This document shows, one piece after another, positions 1 to 11,385 of a stretch of DNA of 64,000 nucleotides. The stretch covers positions 23,007,001 through 23,071,000 of the forward strand of contig NC_087257.1 in NCBI RefSeq assembly GCF_037042905.1, given 5' to 3'. Both the position numbers and the translations under genes were made by a program. This stretch comes from Lytechinus pictus (lineage: Eukaryota; Echinodermata; Echinoidea; Temnopleuroida; Toxopneustidae). The notes below the pieces were generated by a model. That model did not search any database. It was not told the DNA's origin and saw only the letters and a list, made by a program, of their open reading frames with translations. Every line of letters begins with the position of its first letter. Within the stretch, counting starts at the first letter, position 1.

Positions 1-3
1 GCT

Positions 4-440
4 GTGACTGTATGTGCTGGGCTGTCGTGTTATCTTCGGACCGAGGTCAAGAAACAGGTGTTTTGATACTTAAATTGCTTGCTTGGGAGTTCGGGCTTAT
101 AGTACTTGGAGAAGAGAATTGGTGAAAAAGAAACTGGGGTATAGTGTTCTCAAATGGAGGTTTTTCGTCATGATTTGAAAACAGAATTCCATGATTAAAT
201 TGCTGCTTTTCGTGACTGTATGTGCTGGGCTGTCGTGTTATCTTCGGACCGAGGTCAAGAAACAGGTGTTTTGATACTTAAATTGCTTGCTTGGGAGTTC
301 GGGCTTAGAGTACTTGGAGAAGAGAATTGGTGAAAAAGAAACTGGGGTATAGTGTTCTCAAATGGAGGTTTTTCGTCATGATTTGAAAACAGAATTCCAT
401 GACTTTTCCATGATTAAATTGCTGCTTTTCATGACTTCCC
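4..440. repeat. Two-copy tandem duplication, about 208-bp unit
   Basis: The segment beginning GTGACTGTATGTGCTGGG at position 4 restarts at 212 and is nearly identical until about 400. The second copy carries a short extra TGACTTTTCCA stretch. No coding potential is seen. The CCATGACTTTTCCATGA flavour recurs at 9210-9300, just outside the far end of the large inverted-repeat structure, so this may be an older repeat that the structure split. Confidence 0.85.
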
Positions 441-578
441 ATGACGTCCCGAGAGTTATATAGAATTTGGGATGTCAAAAAACTGGGAAAAATGGAAATC
501 ATGAACACCAATTATAATAGCAGAGTATGATCACAGAGTATGAGAGTTGCGAGACACAACAACTGGAAAGCTGCCATA

Positions 579-1800
579 TAGTCCAGGATAGAAGAGGCAT
601 AACCTTGTTTTTTCATATAAACAATATTTTTTTATGGTTTCTTGTCAATTCGAGGGTGCTGATTACCAATCTGAATGATGCCACTCGCGTAACCTTGAGC
701 ATTTTCCGCAAATTGGCAAAATCCAATATGGCCGCCAAAATATGCAAATTACCCATAAAAATAATAAAATTGTACTCCCATTGGCTGTAAAATGCATGAA
801 ATTGTGGCAGGAGTGAAATACTCTCTGGAAAAAATATTTTTGACAAAATATTTATTTTCTGGATATTCAAAATGGCCGCCATAGGCCCCTGTATACTCTA
901 CTATGTACAATATGAATAGGAAAATCTAATTTTCACAAAAATGAGCACTAAACCGCAAGAAATTGTGATCTTTGAACGAAGTAATGAATGCAAATCATCA
1001 TTACTAACGAGATATATCATTTATTATGTCATGTATGGGAACGTTGCTGTATTTTGATATTCAAAATAGCCGCCAATGGCCCAAACAGTATATGTACAAT
1101 GGCAATGGTGCCCCAAAATCCACAAGAGTGAGCACTAAAATACATATTATTGAGATAAACGAGTGGAATACTAACTAAAAACATTATTGTTAACGAAATT
1201 AATTATTCAATATGTCATGTATGTGATAAATGTTGTATTTTGATATTCAAAATGGCTGCCAAAGACCCTAACAGTAGGCCTATTCTGTACAATGAGAAAA
1301 AGGACCGAAGAAATCACAAGGGTGAACACTGAAATGCGCATACGTGATAGATTAATGGGATACTATCTAAAAAACATAATTTTCAACGAAATATATCATT
1401 CAAGTTCGTGTTAAATACTGTGTTTTGACTTTCAAAATGGCCGCCATAGACATTGACTGTATTATGTATAATGCAAACTGGGAAACCATTATTCACAGGT
1501 AGGAGCACCACAAATTCATGATCTATAAGTAAAATATTGTTTTAAAGCATAATTTATATAAGATATATCATTTATTTTGCCAGTTAGGTGATAAATGCTG
1601 TATTTTGAAAGTCAAAATGGCCGCTACAGGCCCATACGGTTTTATGTAGTGTGAATGGGAACAAATGATTTCAAATGATTTTGGCTTTGCTTGACTAAAC
1701 GGTGTTGTATAAGTGAATATTGTCTGAAAATATGATTTATAACAAAATATATCATATCTTATGTAATTTTGGTGATAAATACTGTATTTAAACATTCAAA
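579..1800 (+). repeat. Left arm of the inverted-repeat element
   Basis: The GGCCGCCA-type core recurs near 730, 875, 1068, 1255, 1440, 1620 and 1797, a spacing of about 140 and then 180-197 bp. Each subrepeat also contains a 'TATATCAT ... TGATAAATGCTGTATTTTGA' type segment. The arm pairs with 7768-9202 on the opposite strand. Confidence 0.75.
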
Positions 1801-1867
1801 ATAGCCATTACGCGAATCCTGTGTTTAAAAAATACCCCACCAACTTATAACACAGGAACTCCATTGC

Positions 1868-2107
1868 CTTGCGTGTTGTGTCAATGGGAGCTCAGGTGGG
1901 GTATTTGAAACCCCAATTTCAGATTTTGGGAGAGCTCCATTTCTCTCGTTTAAACTGGGGTGGGGTTCATCTGACTGCTGATAATGTCTTGCGTGTTAGT
2001 CAATGGGAGCTCAAGTGGGGTATCGACACCCCACTTTCAGTTTTTGGGAAAGTTTCATTTCTCTCGTTTAAACTGGGGTGGGGTCCATTTAGTGACTGCA
2101 GCTGCTG
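1868..2107. repeat. Two-copy tandem repeat, 120-bp unit
   Basis: CTTGCGTGTT with CAATGGGAGCTCA and the ending AAACTGGGGTGGGGT occur at 1868 and again at 1988. The two units are diverged but unmistakable. Confidence 0.75.
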
Positions 2108-2383
2108 ATAAGAGCTGATATGCCACCACATCAGGCTGATGAACGGCATGGAGTGGGATTGCAGCTGTCCTTGTTACGTAATAGTATAAACAAACTCTTC
2201 AGAGCTTCCTGGCTGACAGTAATCTTGAAAGAATATATTTGTATTCTATCTGTTTTAGGACAATAGCATGTCTAAAAACGATTCAAAATTTAGATGGAGA
2301 TCAAACTGAAATTTTGAACGATGCAAAATGACCCACAATTGCCGAAATAACAATAAGTTTTTAAAAAATCACCCCCAGTTAAC

Positions 2384-2427
2384 TCCCTCTCTCTCTCTTG
2401 CTCTCTCTCTCTCTCTCTCTCTCTCTG
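2384..2427. repeat. (CT)n microsatellite
   Basis: Almost pure CT dinucleotide run with a single TTG interruption. Confidence 0.9.
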
Positions 2428-2613
2428 CCAGGCCTTATGAAGGTCACTTCTCCTTGGGGGAAGGTGGATTAGCTGGGAGAGTGCCTGGTTGTTTACTTAA
2501 GGATAACCATTCCTTGTTGATATTGGGAGGGGGGGGGCGAGTGAAAGTCAGGCATGAAAATTGGGTATGAAAAAAAAAGCTGAAAGGGTTTTGGAAATGT
2601 CGTTGACAAGACG

Positions 2614-2710
2614 GTGGGCGAAGCCCACCGGGCGAGCGGCTTGCCGCTCGCTGCTAACGGGTGGGGTCCAGGGGCAACGCCCCGGTGGGGGTCCAGGGGG
2701 CAACGCCCCC
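2614..2710. repeat. Cluster of perfect GC-rich hairpins
   Basis: Four short perfect inverted repeats stand back to back in an otherwise AT-rich region: GTGGGCGAAGCCCAC (2614-2628), GCGAGCGGC paired across TT with GCCGCTCGC (2632-2651), GGGGCAACGCCCC (2671-2683) and GGGGGCAACGCCCCC (2696-2710). The last two sit in a GGGGTCCAG-led duplicated unit. Base composition is unlike the surroundings. Confidence 0.75.
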
Positions 2711-2841
2711 GGAAGCTCCTGGGTTTTATCAATTTTACAACTCCAAAAACCTGTTTGAGTTGAATGATTGTAATTAAGTATTTATATGGATTTTTTGTCC
2801 AAAATTCAATTAAAAAATACTAAAAAATCAAGTACCGTAAA

Positions 2842-2877
2842 CCGGGGTGACTTTGGACACCGGGGTGACTTTGGACA
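2842..2877. repeat. Perfect 18-bp direct repeat
   Basis: CCGGGGTGACTTTGGACA occurs twice in immediate tandem. Confidence 0.85.
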
Positions 2878-3366
2878 GTTTTTAAAAAGAAGATTGCTTC
2901 AGCTTCATGGAAAATTCCATGTCACGTCACAAATCTCTGCGAGCACATTCAGCTTCTTTATCGGTCTTCCACCGGTCCGATATGATATGCGCGCCCGGTC
3001 GCTGCATGCCCGGCGCGCCGGGTTGCCCCCAGCGATTGCAAGCACACCACCGCTGCACTGCATGCACAGAAACGTAAAACACACCGCGAAATACACGTGT
3101 AGAGTTGAGATGTGCTATATAAGAGATTCCTGCGCAATCGTTGTAAAGGCCGAACGTCATATAACACGTAAGATATGCTAAAACATTTTAGCGCTAAAAA
3201 TCGGAAATTAAAACGCGGATTTTAGGAGTAAAAAAAATGGAAATTCAGCAAACAAAAAACGCGGAAATCCGCGGAAACGCTGAGAATTTTCATGCCTGGA
3301 AAGTAGCTTGAAATTTGAAATTGGGGTGTCAGAGGAGATCCATTTTTAAACACAAAGTTTCGTAAT

Positions 3367-3480
3367 GGCTGCCATATGCCCTTTTTATCTGTCCCAATTC
3401 AAATTGTATATAATACGATAAGGGCCCATGGTGGCCATTTTCGATTTCAAAATTCAGCATTTATCACCTTAATTAAATAT
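3367..3480 (-). repeat. Stray subrepeat of the inverted-repeat family
   Basis: A GGCTGCCAT and GGTGGCCATTTTCGATTTCAAA segment followed by CAGCATTTATCACCTT resembles the reverse orientation of the arm subrepeats. It lies in the core of the element. Confidence 0.5.
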
Positions 3481-4069
3481 GTGGGCCATCCTGGGAAAAT
3501 GGGTATTATAGGTGAAATTTTGGATTTTGGTTTTTTTATGTTTTCTGGTACATGGACACATGTACAATGTGTATACAAAATATTAGAGTCTAATTCATAT
3601 TTAAATTAGAGATATGGCCAATTGAATCAGGGGTACCCCCCCCCCCCCCCTGCCTGGCTGTATGGGTCGTCATGGTAGTCGGGCTTATTATTCATCTTTT
3701 CATGATAGGGAAATGTTGGTTCTTTTGTAACGCCCAACATACCTGGCATAGGCGAGGTGATCTTTTGTAGTGCAGACATAATTTTTACATATACACAGCT
3801 AGGCGAATACAATAAAACAAATTATTCTACATATTCAACCACACCCACACTAGAACCCACACCCACACACTCACATTACATGCAAAAAAACCCTTATGGA
3901 GACTATTTGTCATACTACATATAGTTCGTCATAGCGCGTAGTTTTAACATGGGAGGAGGTTCCCAGATCCAATGACCAGGGGAAGATGGGGTTGGGTTAT
4001 TTATCTGATTTTTTTGTTGTTGGGGGGGGGGGGAAGCTTATCATTTTTGGGGGGAGGGCCCACCCCCAC

Positions 4070-4206
4070 AGGCGCCGCAGAACATTTTTTGAAAATGGGA
4101 GGGGGCTGTCCATGCAAAAAAAAAATCACAATCAAATGGTATTTTTTTACATATTTATACATGCGTTCTGGGAAAAAAAAGTGGGGCCAAAGCCCCTGCC
4201 CACCTC
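4070..4206. repeat. Degraded copy of the GGGGCCGCGGAA palindromic repeat
   Basis: AGGCGCCGCAGAAC, then a G-rich stretch, a CCATGCAAAAA/ATCACAATC core, TTTTTTACAT and GGCCAAAGCCCC follow the same order as the better copies at 36121-36267 and 51124-51280. Confidence 0.5.
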
Positions 4207-4209
4207 CAT

Positions 4210-5943
4210 CCTAGATTTGTCCCTGCCCTTAACCCCCCCCCCCAAAAAAAAAAAAGACACCACCTTGCTGTGTGTCCATACTTCACTTTCTCGCAAAGTA
4301 AAATCTAAAAAAAATCATGCTTAAGCTTTGGAAAATAACCACAAACAAAATTCAATTTTGCAAAACCAAGTTTTTTCGGTGGCAATACACAATAGTGAAA
4401 AGCTGATGCGAGCTACATTTCATAAAGATTTAATATGACAGCAACTCTTGATGAAATATCAACTTTCATTGAACTAGCGAATCAGGAAGCAGAAGGTTCA
4501 CTGTTTTCATGGTAGTTTTCATTCGAGCAAGGGATCATATCAACATTTAATGAAATGGGCCACATTTGGTTTCTTTTTAGGGATGGGGTAGTCATGAAAA
4601 TATATTTCACAAATTGCTGCCAAATTATCTGGATCACTGAAGGATTTTTTTAGGTCACTTCGTTTGAAAAGAAGAATGAAACTGTGCATAAAAACTTGGC
4701 TCCACATATTAATACGACAGGTATTATAACTAACAAATACTCACAAATACATAGTCATCTTTTCTCTGCTACACTCTGTACACGTGTGTAATGATATGCG
4801 TTGTAAACATCTTATGCTTGAATAAAAAATAATATCAGAGTTTAATTCTTGATATGGAAGAGACTACATACATTTACTCTCTTCTATGCAGCAGTATTAG
4901 CAAAACAATGTGCATCGCTCTCCACTGTCCAAATTTGCACTAAAAAGGATATAAAACACGATAATCTCTCCTCAGTGTGTGTGTTTAACATTATCACAAA
5001 CTTCTTAATACAGCAGCAAACTTACCACATTTCAATTTTCTACAATGACATCCTTCTAATGGGTTAGCAAACGTTACAAATTAAGTTTGATTTTTTTTTC
5101 GAAAAACTTCAGAGTTTGTTCATTCAAAGTAAAACATGTATTCATTGTTCAATTTCCTCTCCTACCGGGGAGGCCGCGAGGTGCCTTGCCCTCATCTAAG
5201 ATCTTTCCATATATCATATTCCCTCTATTTGGAAAATCCAGTTGATAGCTTATCTGGGAGTATCTGAGAGACTTTGTCAGCAGGGTTCACCAAAGGGAAT
5301 AATTTTCTTCCTCTGCATTGTTTGCTTTCTTCATGTCCCAGTCTTAAAAATGCCACGTTCCGATGACTCAAATCTACATGTTTGATGAATGCAATTGAAA
5401 AGTTCACCGATATTAATGTGTTATAAAAACAGTCACATTACACTCTCATTTCTTCATGATTCATGGACATTTATCAACAACATGATATTTAAAATACATT
5501 AACTTTTCACTCTTTGGCTTTGTGTAAATGTTACTTGTATTTCTAATAAAGGTGGAAGTACTCCCTGATGTCATATTTTTCTACCTAAAATAATAAGATT
5601 TAACTATTGTTGGGTAAAAAAATCCCTCCAAAATTCATGAGATGTTCATATTTAAATGTTTAATTTTGATATATCACTTGCAAAAAGCTTTCTCTGCATG
5701 AGCCTTTATCCAAATTCTATATTTTTTTTCATTTTTTATTGTTTTTGTCATTTTATATTTTTTATATTTTCCATAATTATAATTATTCTAGATTTCATGT
5801 ACTAGTAGTGGTGAAATTAATTCTAAAACAATATCTTATAAAACGGCAATTAATTCGTGGAAAAATCGGTTACAACTGACATGATAAAGTCAAAACTGGC
5901 ACACTATTTCCATATATAATATGGATAAAGCATGGAAAGCTAC
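4210..5943. other. AT-rich sequence with no supported gene
   Basis: Short open frames here show no recognisable domain. A minus-strand frame at 5225-5407 contains a phrase that looks loosely like a helicase motif Ia region, but it has no matching splice site or neighbouring exon, so I do not call it. Confidence 0.5.
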
Positions 5944-6048
5944 CTGAAGCTGTGGTAATGGTGAATCCCATATCAGAGTCTTAAAAATACTTCTTGAAGG
6001 GCTGCTGTCAGCTGTATGTTGGTTCTGAGATGTCTTGTCCTCACTGCA
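5944..6048 (-). CDS. Possible second exon of a small unknown gene
   Basis: The interval is open for 35 codons, starts after TATTAG and ends at CTTCAG|GTAGC. The translation begins CSEDKTSQNQH and ends FKTLIWDSPLPQLQ. It joins in phase 0 to a candidate first exon ending ATGAAG|GTAAGT at 7511. I recognise no family. The acceptor lacks a strong pyrimidine tract, and no third exon was found, so this is a weak model. Confidence 0.22.
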
Positions 6049-6302
6049 CTAATACAGTTGCTCTGTAGATCCCGTGCCCTTAACATGTTTAACACAACGA
6101 AAGAAAACAAGGCCAATTAGTTAACAAATTTTCAGAGTTAAAGTTTATTTTAAAAAAACACTACTTAAGAAAAAAAAACTAAAAAAAAAACAATTAAAGC
6201 TATAATTTATTTTTTTTCAAAAATATGTCTTTTCAATTTTTTTTTTATAATTTATAATTTTGTGTAGAAAGTTGGCGAACCTCATGTAATATAGCTCGAC
6301 CA

Positions 6303-6473
6303 GGTGGGTGTTTCATAAAGCTGTTCGTAAGTTAAGAGCGACTTTAAGAACGACTGGTGATCCTTTCTTATGGCGAATTGTATTAAGTAGCGATGGTTTT
6401 GCGCGTAAGAAAGGATCACCAGTTGTTCTTAAAGTCGCTCTTAATTTACGAACAGCTTTTTGAAACACCCACC
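6303..6473. mobile_element. Palindromic MITE, about 171 bp
   Basis: GGTGGGTGTTTCATAAAGC reads out to GATCCTTTCTTA, and the reverse complement returns from AAGAAAGGATCACC to CACCC at 6473. Arms are about 70 bp with a short spacer. A diverged relative (GACTGGTGATCCATTCTTA) lies at 38935-39075. Confidence 0.85.
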
Positions 6474-6727
6474 AGATTGTAGAAAAAATAAGAAATACCC
6501 CCCACACCCGCCCCCAAAATATATTGTTATTTTTGAATAAAGTTCTTATAAATTGTGACAATCTGTTTTCTAGTTATAATTTCGATATCATTTGCACAGC
6601 TTTGGTGAAGCTCATACCAAATAGACCCCACCCCTTCCGAAAAAAAACCAATTTGAAATCAGAAGTCCGACAAATAAGAATTTGTTAGGAGAGGGGATTT
6701 GAAAAATGTCCATAATTAACCGATTTA

Positions 6728-7190
6728 AAAGGGTACTCCGAGCTGAAAATAATTTCATCAAATGTAAGCAAATGCTGCAAATTTCATCAAAATCTGATAA
6801 CAACTAGATCTAAAAGGGTTTTTCATGCATTATAAAAACAGTTATATGCACGTCTTAATAAATATTCGTTAGATGGGCTGATGATGACACCCCACTTTAA
6901 TTTTTCTTATAACAAAACATGAAATCATACTTATTTTATTTGGTCATACGTGTGTGAATGATATGTCACCTTTTTGCATTAATTAATATCTAGTCTTGGA
7001 GGGGGGGGGGATAGAACAAACATAATTTCATGTAACAAGGTGAGACATCTTTGCATCAGTTTGTCAAGTAAATTCATAAAAACATGCATAGAACTGTTTC
7101 ACCGAAATCCATATCTTTAAATTATCATAGTTCTTTTACTCCTTGTCCAATTTTGATTTTTTTTTATATACATTTTTTACAAACTTGTTG
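6728..7190. mobile_element. MITE remnant of the GATGACATCA family
   Basis: Segments such as 'AAATTTCATCAAAATCTGATAAC', 'AGTTATATGCACGTC' and, reversed on the far side, 'CATGCATAGAACTGTTTCACCG' and 'CCTTGTCCAATTTTGA' are shared with 10190-10790, 29462-30065 and 33470-34370. The two halves are imperfect inverted repeats around a divergent centre. Confidence 0.6.
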
Positions 7191-7510
7191 CATGTGATAG
7201 ATTTAACTTAAATGGTTACAAGTATGTAATTAAGGCCTATCTAAGTAGGTGCAGATCTAGATCTAGTTGATAGCCTAGGCATACATAAGTTAGATCTTAA
7301 AAAGGCCGTCAAAGTCCCGGACAAATACCGCGAATCGCTGCAGCAGTAATTTGACGTTTAAAGTCGTTCCTAAAAAAGCTCTCTCTCGATCGATCTACAT
7401 AAGCACGCAACACAAAATTCACATTCACGTGTTTAGTTGCCATGTTCCTCGCATCGCAATTATCAATGAATTTAACAAAACAACTCAATCTGCAACATAA
7501 TTTAACTTAC

Positions 7511-7700
7511 CTTCATGGATTTCAGCCGAGGGAATTAAATTCAATCAACATGTATCCGAACCCGCCACCAAATATATCGAGCCGATATCCACAGTTCTGA
7601 AAAATAAAAATGCGCCTGACATTTTTTTTTATTTCCCGCGGGTTGTTTGTTTTGTTTTTCCTCGCGACGCGCGCCAGACAAAAGTTTGATGACACGCGTA
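7511..7700 (-). promoter_or_regulatory. Possible first exon and promoter of an unknown minus-strand gene
   Basis: Read on the minus strand, a CpG-rich stretch with a CRE-like GGACGTCATT (near 7705) and GCGCGCGTCGCG leads to a leader with ATGAAG followed by a strong donor GTAAGTTA at 7510. This is the only CpG-rich, promoter-like patch in the core of the inverted-repeat structure. The coding part would be just Met-Lys. Only the donor and composition support it. Confidence 0.3.
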
Positions 7701-7767
7701 TTTAAATGACGTCCTAGCGCATTTATTGTCTCTCACCAATAGTCTGGTTTTTGCGCGACGCCACACA

Positions 7768-9202
7768 TATAAGATATATCACGTTAGAAACCATGGTTTT
7801 AAACAATATTTCACCCTTACATCACAATTATAATATGCAACATTTATAGTCAAGCAAAGCCAAATTTAGTCAAAATTATATGTCCCAAGTTACAATGTAC
7901 ATAATACTTTTAGGACCTATGGCAGCCATTTTGGATTTTAAAGTACAGCATTTATTACCTCCATGACCAATATGTGATACATTAAGTTAGAAATCATATT
8001 TTAAGACAATATTTTTTACTCGTGCAACACAGTTAGTCACATGCATTTTATGATTCTCACTCTTGTGAAAATTAGTTTCCCTATACGCATGTGACATACT
8101 TTAGTTAGGGCTTGTAGCGGCTACTTTTTAATGTCAAAATACAGTATTTATCACCTACACGACAGAAGAAATGATATAATTTAAAAAAAATTACGTTTTC
8201 AAATAATATTTTACTCATACTACAGGATTATAGGGATGTCATAGTCAAGCATATCCAGATTCTTACAAAATTATATGTCCCCATTTTTATTGTTGATAAT
8301 ACTGTTAGGGCCTATATAGGGGCCATGTTGAATTTTACAATACAGCATTTATCTCATGCATGACAAAATTAATGATGTCTTGCTAGAAAACATGTTTTCA
8401 GACAATATTTTACTCGAAGATCACAATTACATGCATTTTATGTTTCTTACTCCTGTGAAAATTAGTTTCTCCATTCGCACTGTATATGATAAATATAGGG
8501 CCTATGGCGGCCATTTTGAATGTCAAAATACAGCATTTATCACATACATGGCATATTAAATAATGTTTCGTTAACAATTATGGTTTTAGTCAGTATTCCA
8601 CTCCTTTCTTTTAATAATATGCATTTTAGTGCTCACTCTTGTATTAATTTTTTGGCCCCCATTGCTATTGTACATAATAGTAATTGGGCCAGTGGCGGCT
8701 ATTTTAATTATAAAAATACAGCGATTTTCCCATACATGACATAATAAATGATATATCTCGTTAGTAATGATGATTTGCATACATTACTTTGTTCATACGT
8801 TAAGATTTCTTGCAGTTAAGTGCTAATTTTTGTGAAAATTAGTTTTCCCTATTATAATTATATATAATAGAGTATACAGGGGCCTATGGCGGCCATTTTG
8901 AATATTCAGAAAATAAATATTTTGTCAAAAATATTTTTTCCAGAGATTATTTCACTCCTGCCACACAATTTCATGCATTTTACAGCCAATGTGAGGACAA
9001 TTTTATGTTTTTTATGGGTAATTTGCATATTTTGGCGGCCATATTGGATTTTGCCAATTTGTGCAAAATGCTCAAGGTTACACGAGTGGCATCATTCAGA
9101 TTCGTAATCAGCACCCTCGAATTGACAAGAAACCATTAAAAAATATTGTATATATGAAAAAACAAGGTTTAGTCAATGTTCTATGGGGCCTATCCTGGAC
9201 TA
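7768..9202 (-). repeat. Right arm of the inverted-repeat element
   Basis: Reverse-complement partner of 579-1800. TGGCGGCCATTTTGAA-type cores lie near 7921, 8123, 8327, 8505, 8697, 8888 and 9037. The outermost 350 bp are the best conserved between the arms, including the stretch that encodes the chance open frames beginning MAAILNIQKINILSK on both arms. Confidence 0.75.
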
Positions 9203-9429
9203 ATAGCAAAGAGGTAAATGCAATTCCATGATTTTTCACAAATTTTCCAAATTCCCTGACTTTCCATGACCACAAATTTTTCCATGGCTGTGGGAACCCT
9301 GAATATGCAGATACATTATCACATGCAAATGGAAATCTAAAGAAATTTTTCTACTCAGACTTGCATCTTTGTGAAACACTTGTGCCAAATGGTCATAACC
9401 TAAGAACCTGTCCAGTTGTGCATGAACTT

Positions 9430-9905
9430 AGGCAGTTTCAAACCGCCTCGATCACAAGAATCCCTGTTAAATTACGAGAACATTTTTAGGCTAAAAAATA
9501 CCCATTAATTATTCCTGCATTCACACCGCCCCGGAACATACCCTTCGGGATAAATTCCTGAAATTAGGAGCATGCGCAGTATGGTCTAATAAGCAGGCAA
9601 GGCGCGAGATTCAAAACCACTTGCCCAGCAGCAGCCCACGGCGCCCGCGCCCAACGACACGCTTGGCTAAAAGTTCCCGTAAATTGCTTTAACATTGCCA
9701 AAATACCTGCGACCTTGGAAAAATCCCCGCGAAAGTTCTCGTAATTTCGCCAAGTACCTACTATTTAGCGGGTATTTTCTTTCGGGGAAATTACGCGTAG
9801 TTTGCTTTCACATTACCAAAATACCTGGTATTTTCTGATCGGGGTAAATTTCCCGATCAGAGAATCCCTGGAACTGACTCACTTCAAGGCGGTCTGAAAC
9901 CACCT
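9430..9905 (+). mobile_element. MITE with AGGCGGTTTCAAACCGCCT-type ends, copy 1
   Basis: Starts AGGCAGTTTCAAACCGCCT and ends GGCGGTCTGAAACCACCT. An inverted-orientation copy of the same length class lies at 34709-35187. Shared internal marks are GGAGCATGCGCAGTATGGTC, CGCCCGCGCCCAACGACACG, CTACTATTTAGCGGGT and CCCGATCAGAGAAT. No coding sequence. Confidence 0.85.
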
Positions 9906-10189
9906 CTTGAGTGTTTTATGAAGCACCACCAATGTAGCTACTTTACCCAATTAAAGGTCACCGGCTCACCGCACACCTTATGACTGGTCTACAATCCAAT
10001 TTTGGAACAAATCGGATTTTGCTTATTTTCTGTTATATGCATGAATAGAAAATTTTGATTTGAGATTCAGATTAACTGTAAAGGTATCTTTATAACAATT
10101 TTTTTGTTTAATTGCAAGTCTTTATTGTGGAGTAAAGGCCAAATTGGTTTCAAACCGCAGCAGGTCATACAATTGCAATATGATGTCAT

Positions 10190-10790
10190 TATTTGCTTTA
10201 AAAGCTGCAGGCTGAAAATATATATATCCAAATAGAGTAGAATTCACTGAGCAAAATGCTGAAAATGTCGTCAAAATCGGATAACAAATAAAGAATTAAG
10301 TCATTGAATTTTAAAGTTTAGCAATATTTTGTGAAAATGGATGTATGCACGTCATCATGAATATTCATTAGGTGGGCCGATGATGTCACATCCCCACTTT
10401 CCTTTTTCTTTTGTTAATACATGAAGTCATAATTGTTTCATATTTTCATACATGTGTAAACAATGTGTCTCCTTTGGAATGAAATAAGTTGCAGCAATGA
10501 ATAGCTAATGTATTAAATCAGTTGTCAATCTATTTTTTCAGTTTTTGGTAGTAAAAATGTGAATAAACCTAATTTCATATTTAAAACACAAAGGAACAAG
10601 TGGGGATATGACATCATCGATTTGCTCATTGAATATTCATGAAGACATGCCTACGACTGTTTCACCGGAATAATGCAAATCTTTAAGATGCCATAACTTT
10701 GTTATTCCTTGTCCAATTTTGATCAAATTTTTAGTGTTTTGTTTGTCTGATTTTTCTTTATCTGTTTATATCATATTATTTTCAGGAGGT
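10190..10790. mobile_element. MITE of the GATGACATCA family
   Basis: The left half holds TCAAAATCGGATAACAAAT, GCACGTCATCATGAATATTC and GATGATGTCACATCCCC. The right half returns GGGGATATGACATCATCGA, CATGAAGACATGCCTACGAC and TCCTTGTCCAATTTTGATCA in inverted order. Non-coding. Confidence 0.65.
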
Positions 10791-10890
10791 TAGCATAATC
10801 ATGGATTTCAACGAAAGTACATGCAAGAAGATTGAGAAATTTGCACAATAAAATTTTCTGTCTCAATATTCACATCAAATGTTACGCTGC

Positions 10891-10896
10891 TTTATT
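10891..10896 (-). terminator. Possible poly(A) signal for the DED-helicase gene
   Basis: AATAAA on the minus strand lies about 490 nt beyond the in-frame TAA at 11386-11388. It is the first canonical signal found downstream and fits a gene that ends after the third exon rather than splicing onward. AT-rich sequence makes chance occurrence likely. Confidence 0.3.
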
Positions 10897-11385
10897 CAAA
10901 ATTTGGGGGTAGTATGGTGGTCTTAAGACACACATGTCAAAAGCAGTTTAATTTCTAGCCAAAGAGGTTCCATGATGCTTGCTCTGGCTACAATGACAAT
11001 CATCGTAGATTTGCACATCTAACCTAACGGGAGCCATGACCTACATGTAAATCTTAACCATGCAATAACCCTAATAATAATCCTGACAGAATTCTGAAAC
11101 CCCAAACCCTATCACAAGTTCACAACACTAATCCTAATCGAATATGTTCAGACAAATCACAACATAAGGAAATATCAAGTCACTGCCATTAATACTAATA
11201 AAAACCAGCAATTACTGCACTCTTCATAGTTCACAATACATATAACATTTAAAAAGAAAAACATCAAAATACATAATACATAAACAAAAGAGAGAAAGAA
11301 ATATGAAATGACTGATCCGAAAAGAGATGTGTAGAGTTTTGATAATGCAATGAAAGTGGATGTTCTTCCAATGGACGGAAGGTGC

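Larger units (their letters stand above)
579..9202. mobile_element. Large inverted-repeat (foldback-like) element with subrepeat-built arms
   Basis: The outer ends are TAGTCCAGGATA at 579 and its reverse complement at 9191-9202. From there inward the two sides match as reverse complements for about 1.2-1.4 kb. Each arm consists of about 180-200-bp direct subrepeats, each carrying a variant of TTCAAAATGGCCGCCA. This is the architecture of foldback elements (long TIRs made of internal repeats, variable core). The core of about 6 kb holds no transposase that I can recognise, only other repeats and a possible small gene start. No clear target-site duplication was found. Confidence 0.65.

Noticed and set aside
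527-882. Open frames repeated on both arms (MAAILNIQKINILSK and reverse)
   Set aside because: They come from the inverted-repeat subrepeats and show no protein-like conservation beyond DNA identity.
2786-3181. 131-codon plus-strand frame
   Set aside because: Overlaps a direct repeat and has competing frames on the other strand; no domain, splice context or neighbour support.
5225-5407. Minus-strand frame with GRKLFPLVNPADKVSQ, loosely like a helicase motif Ia segment
   Set aside because: No matching splice sites or adjoining helicase motifs, and motif Ia is already accounted for in the main helicase exon.
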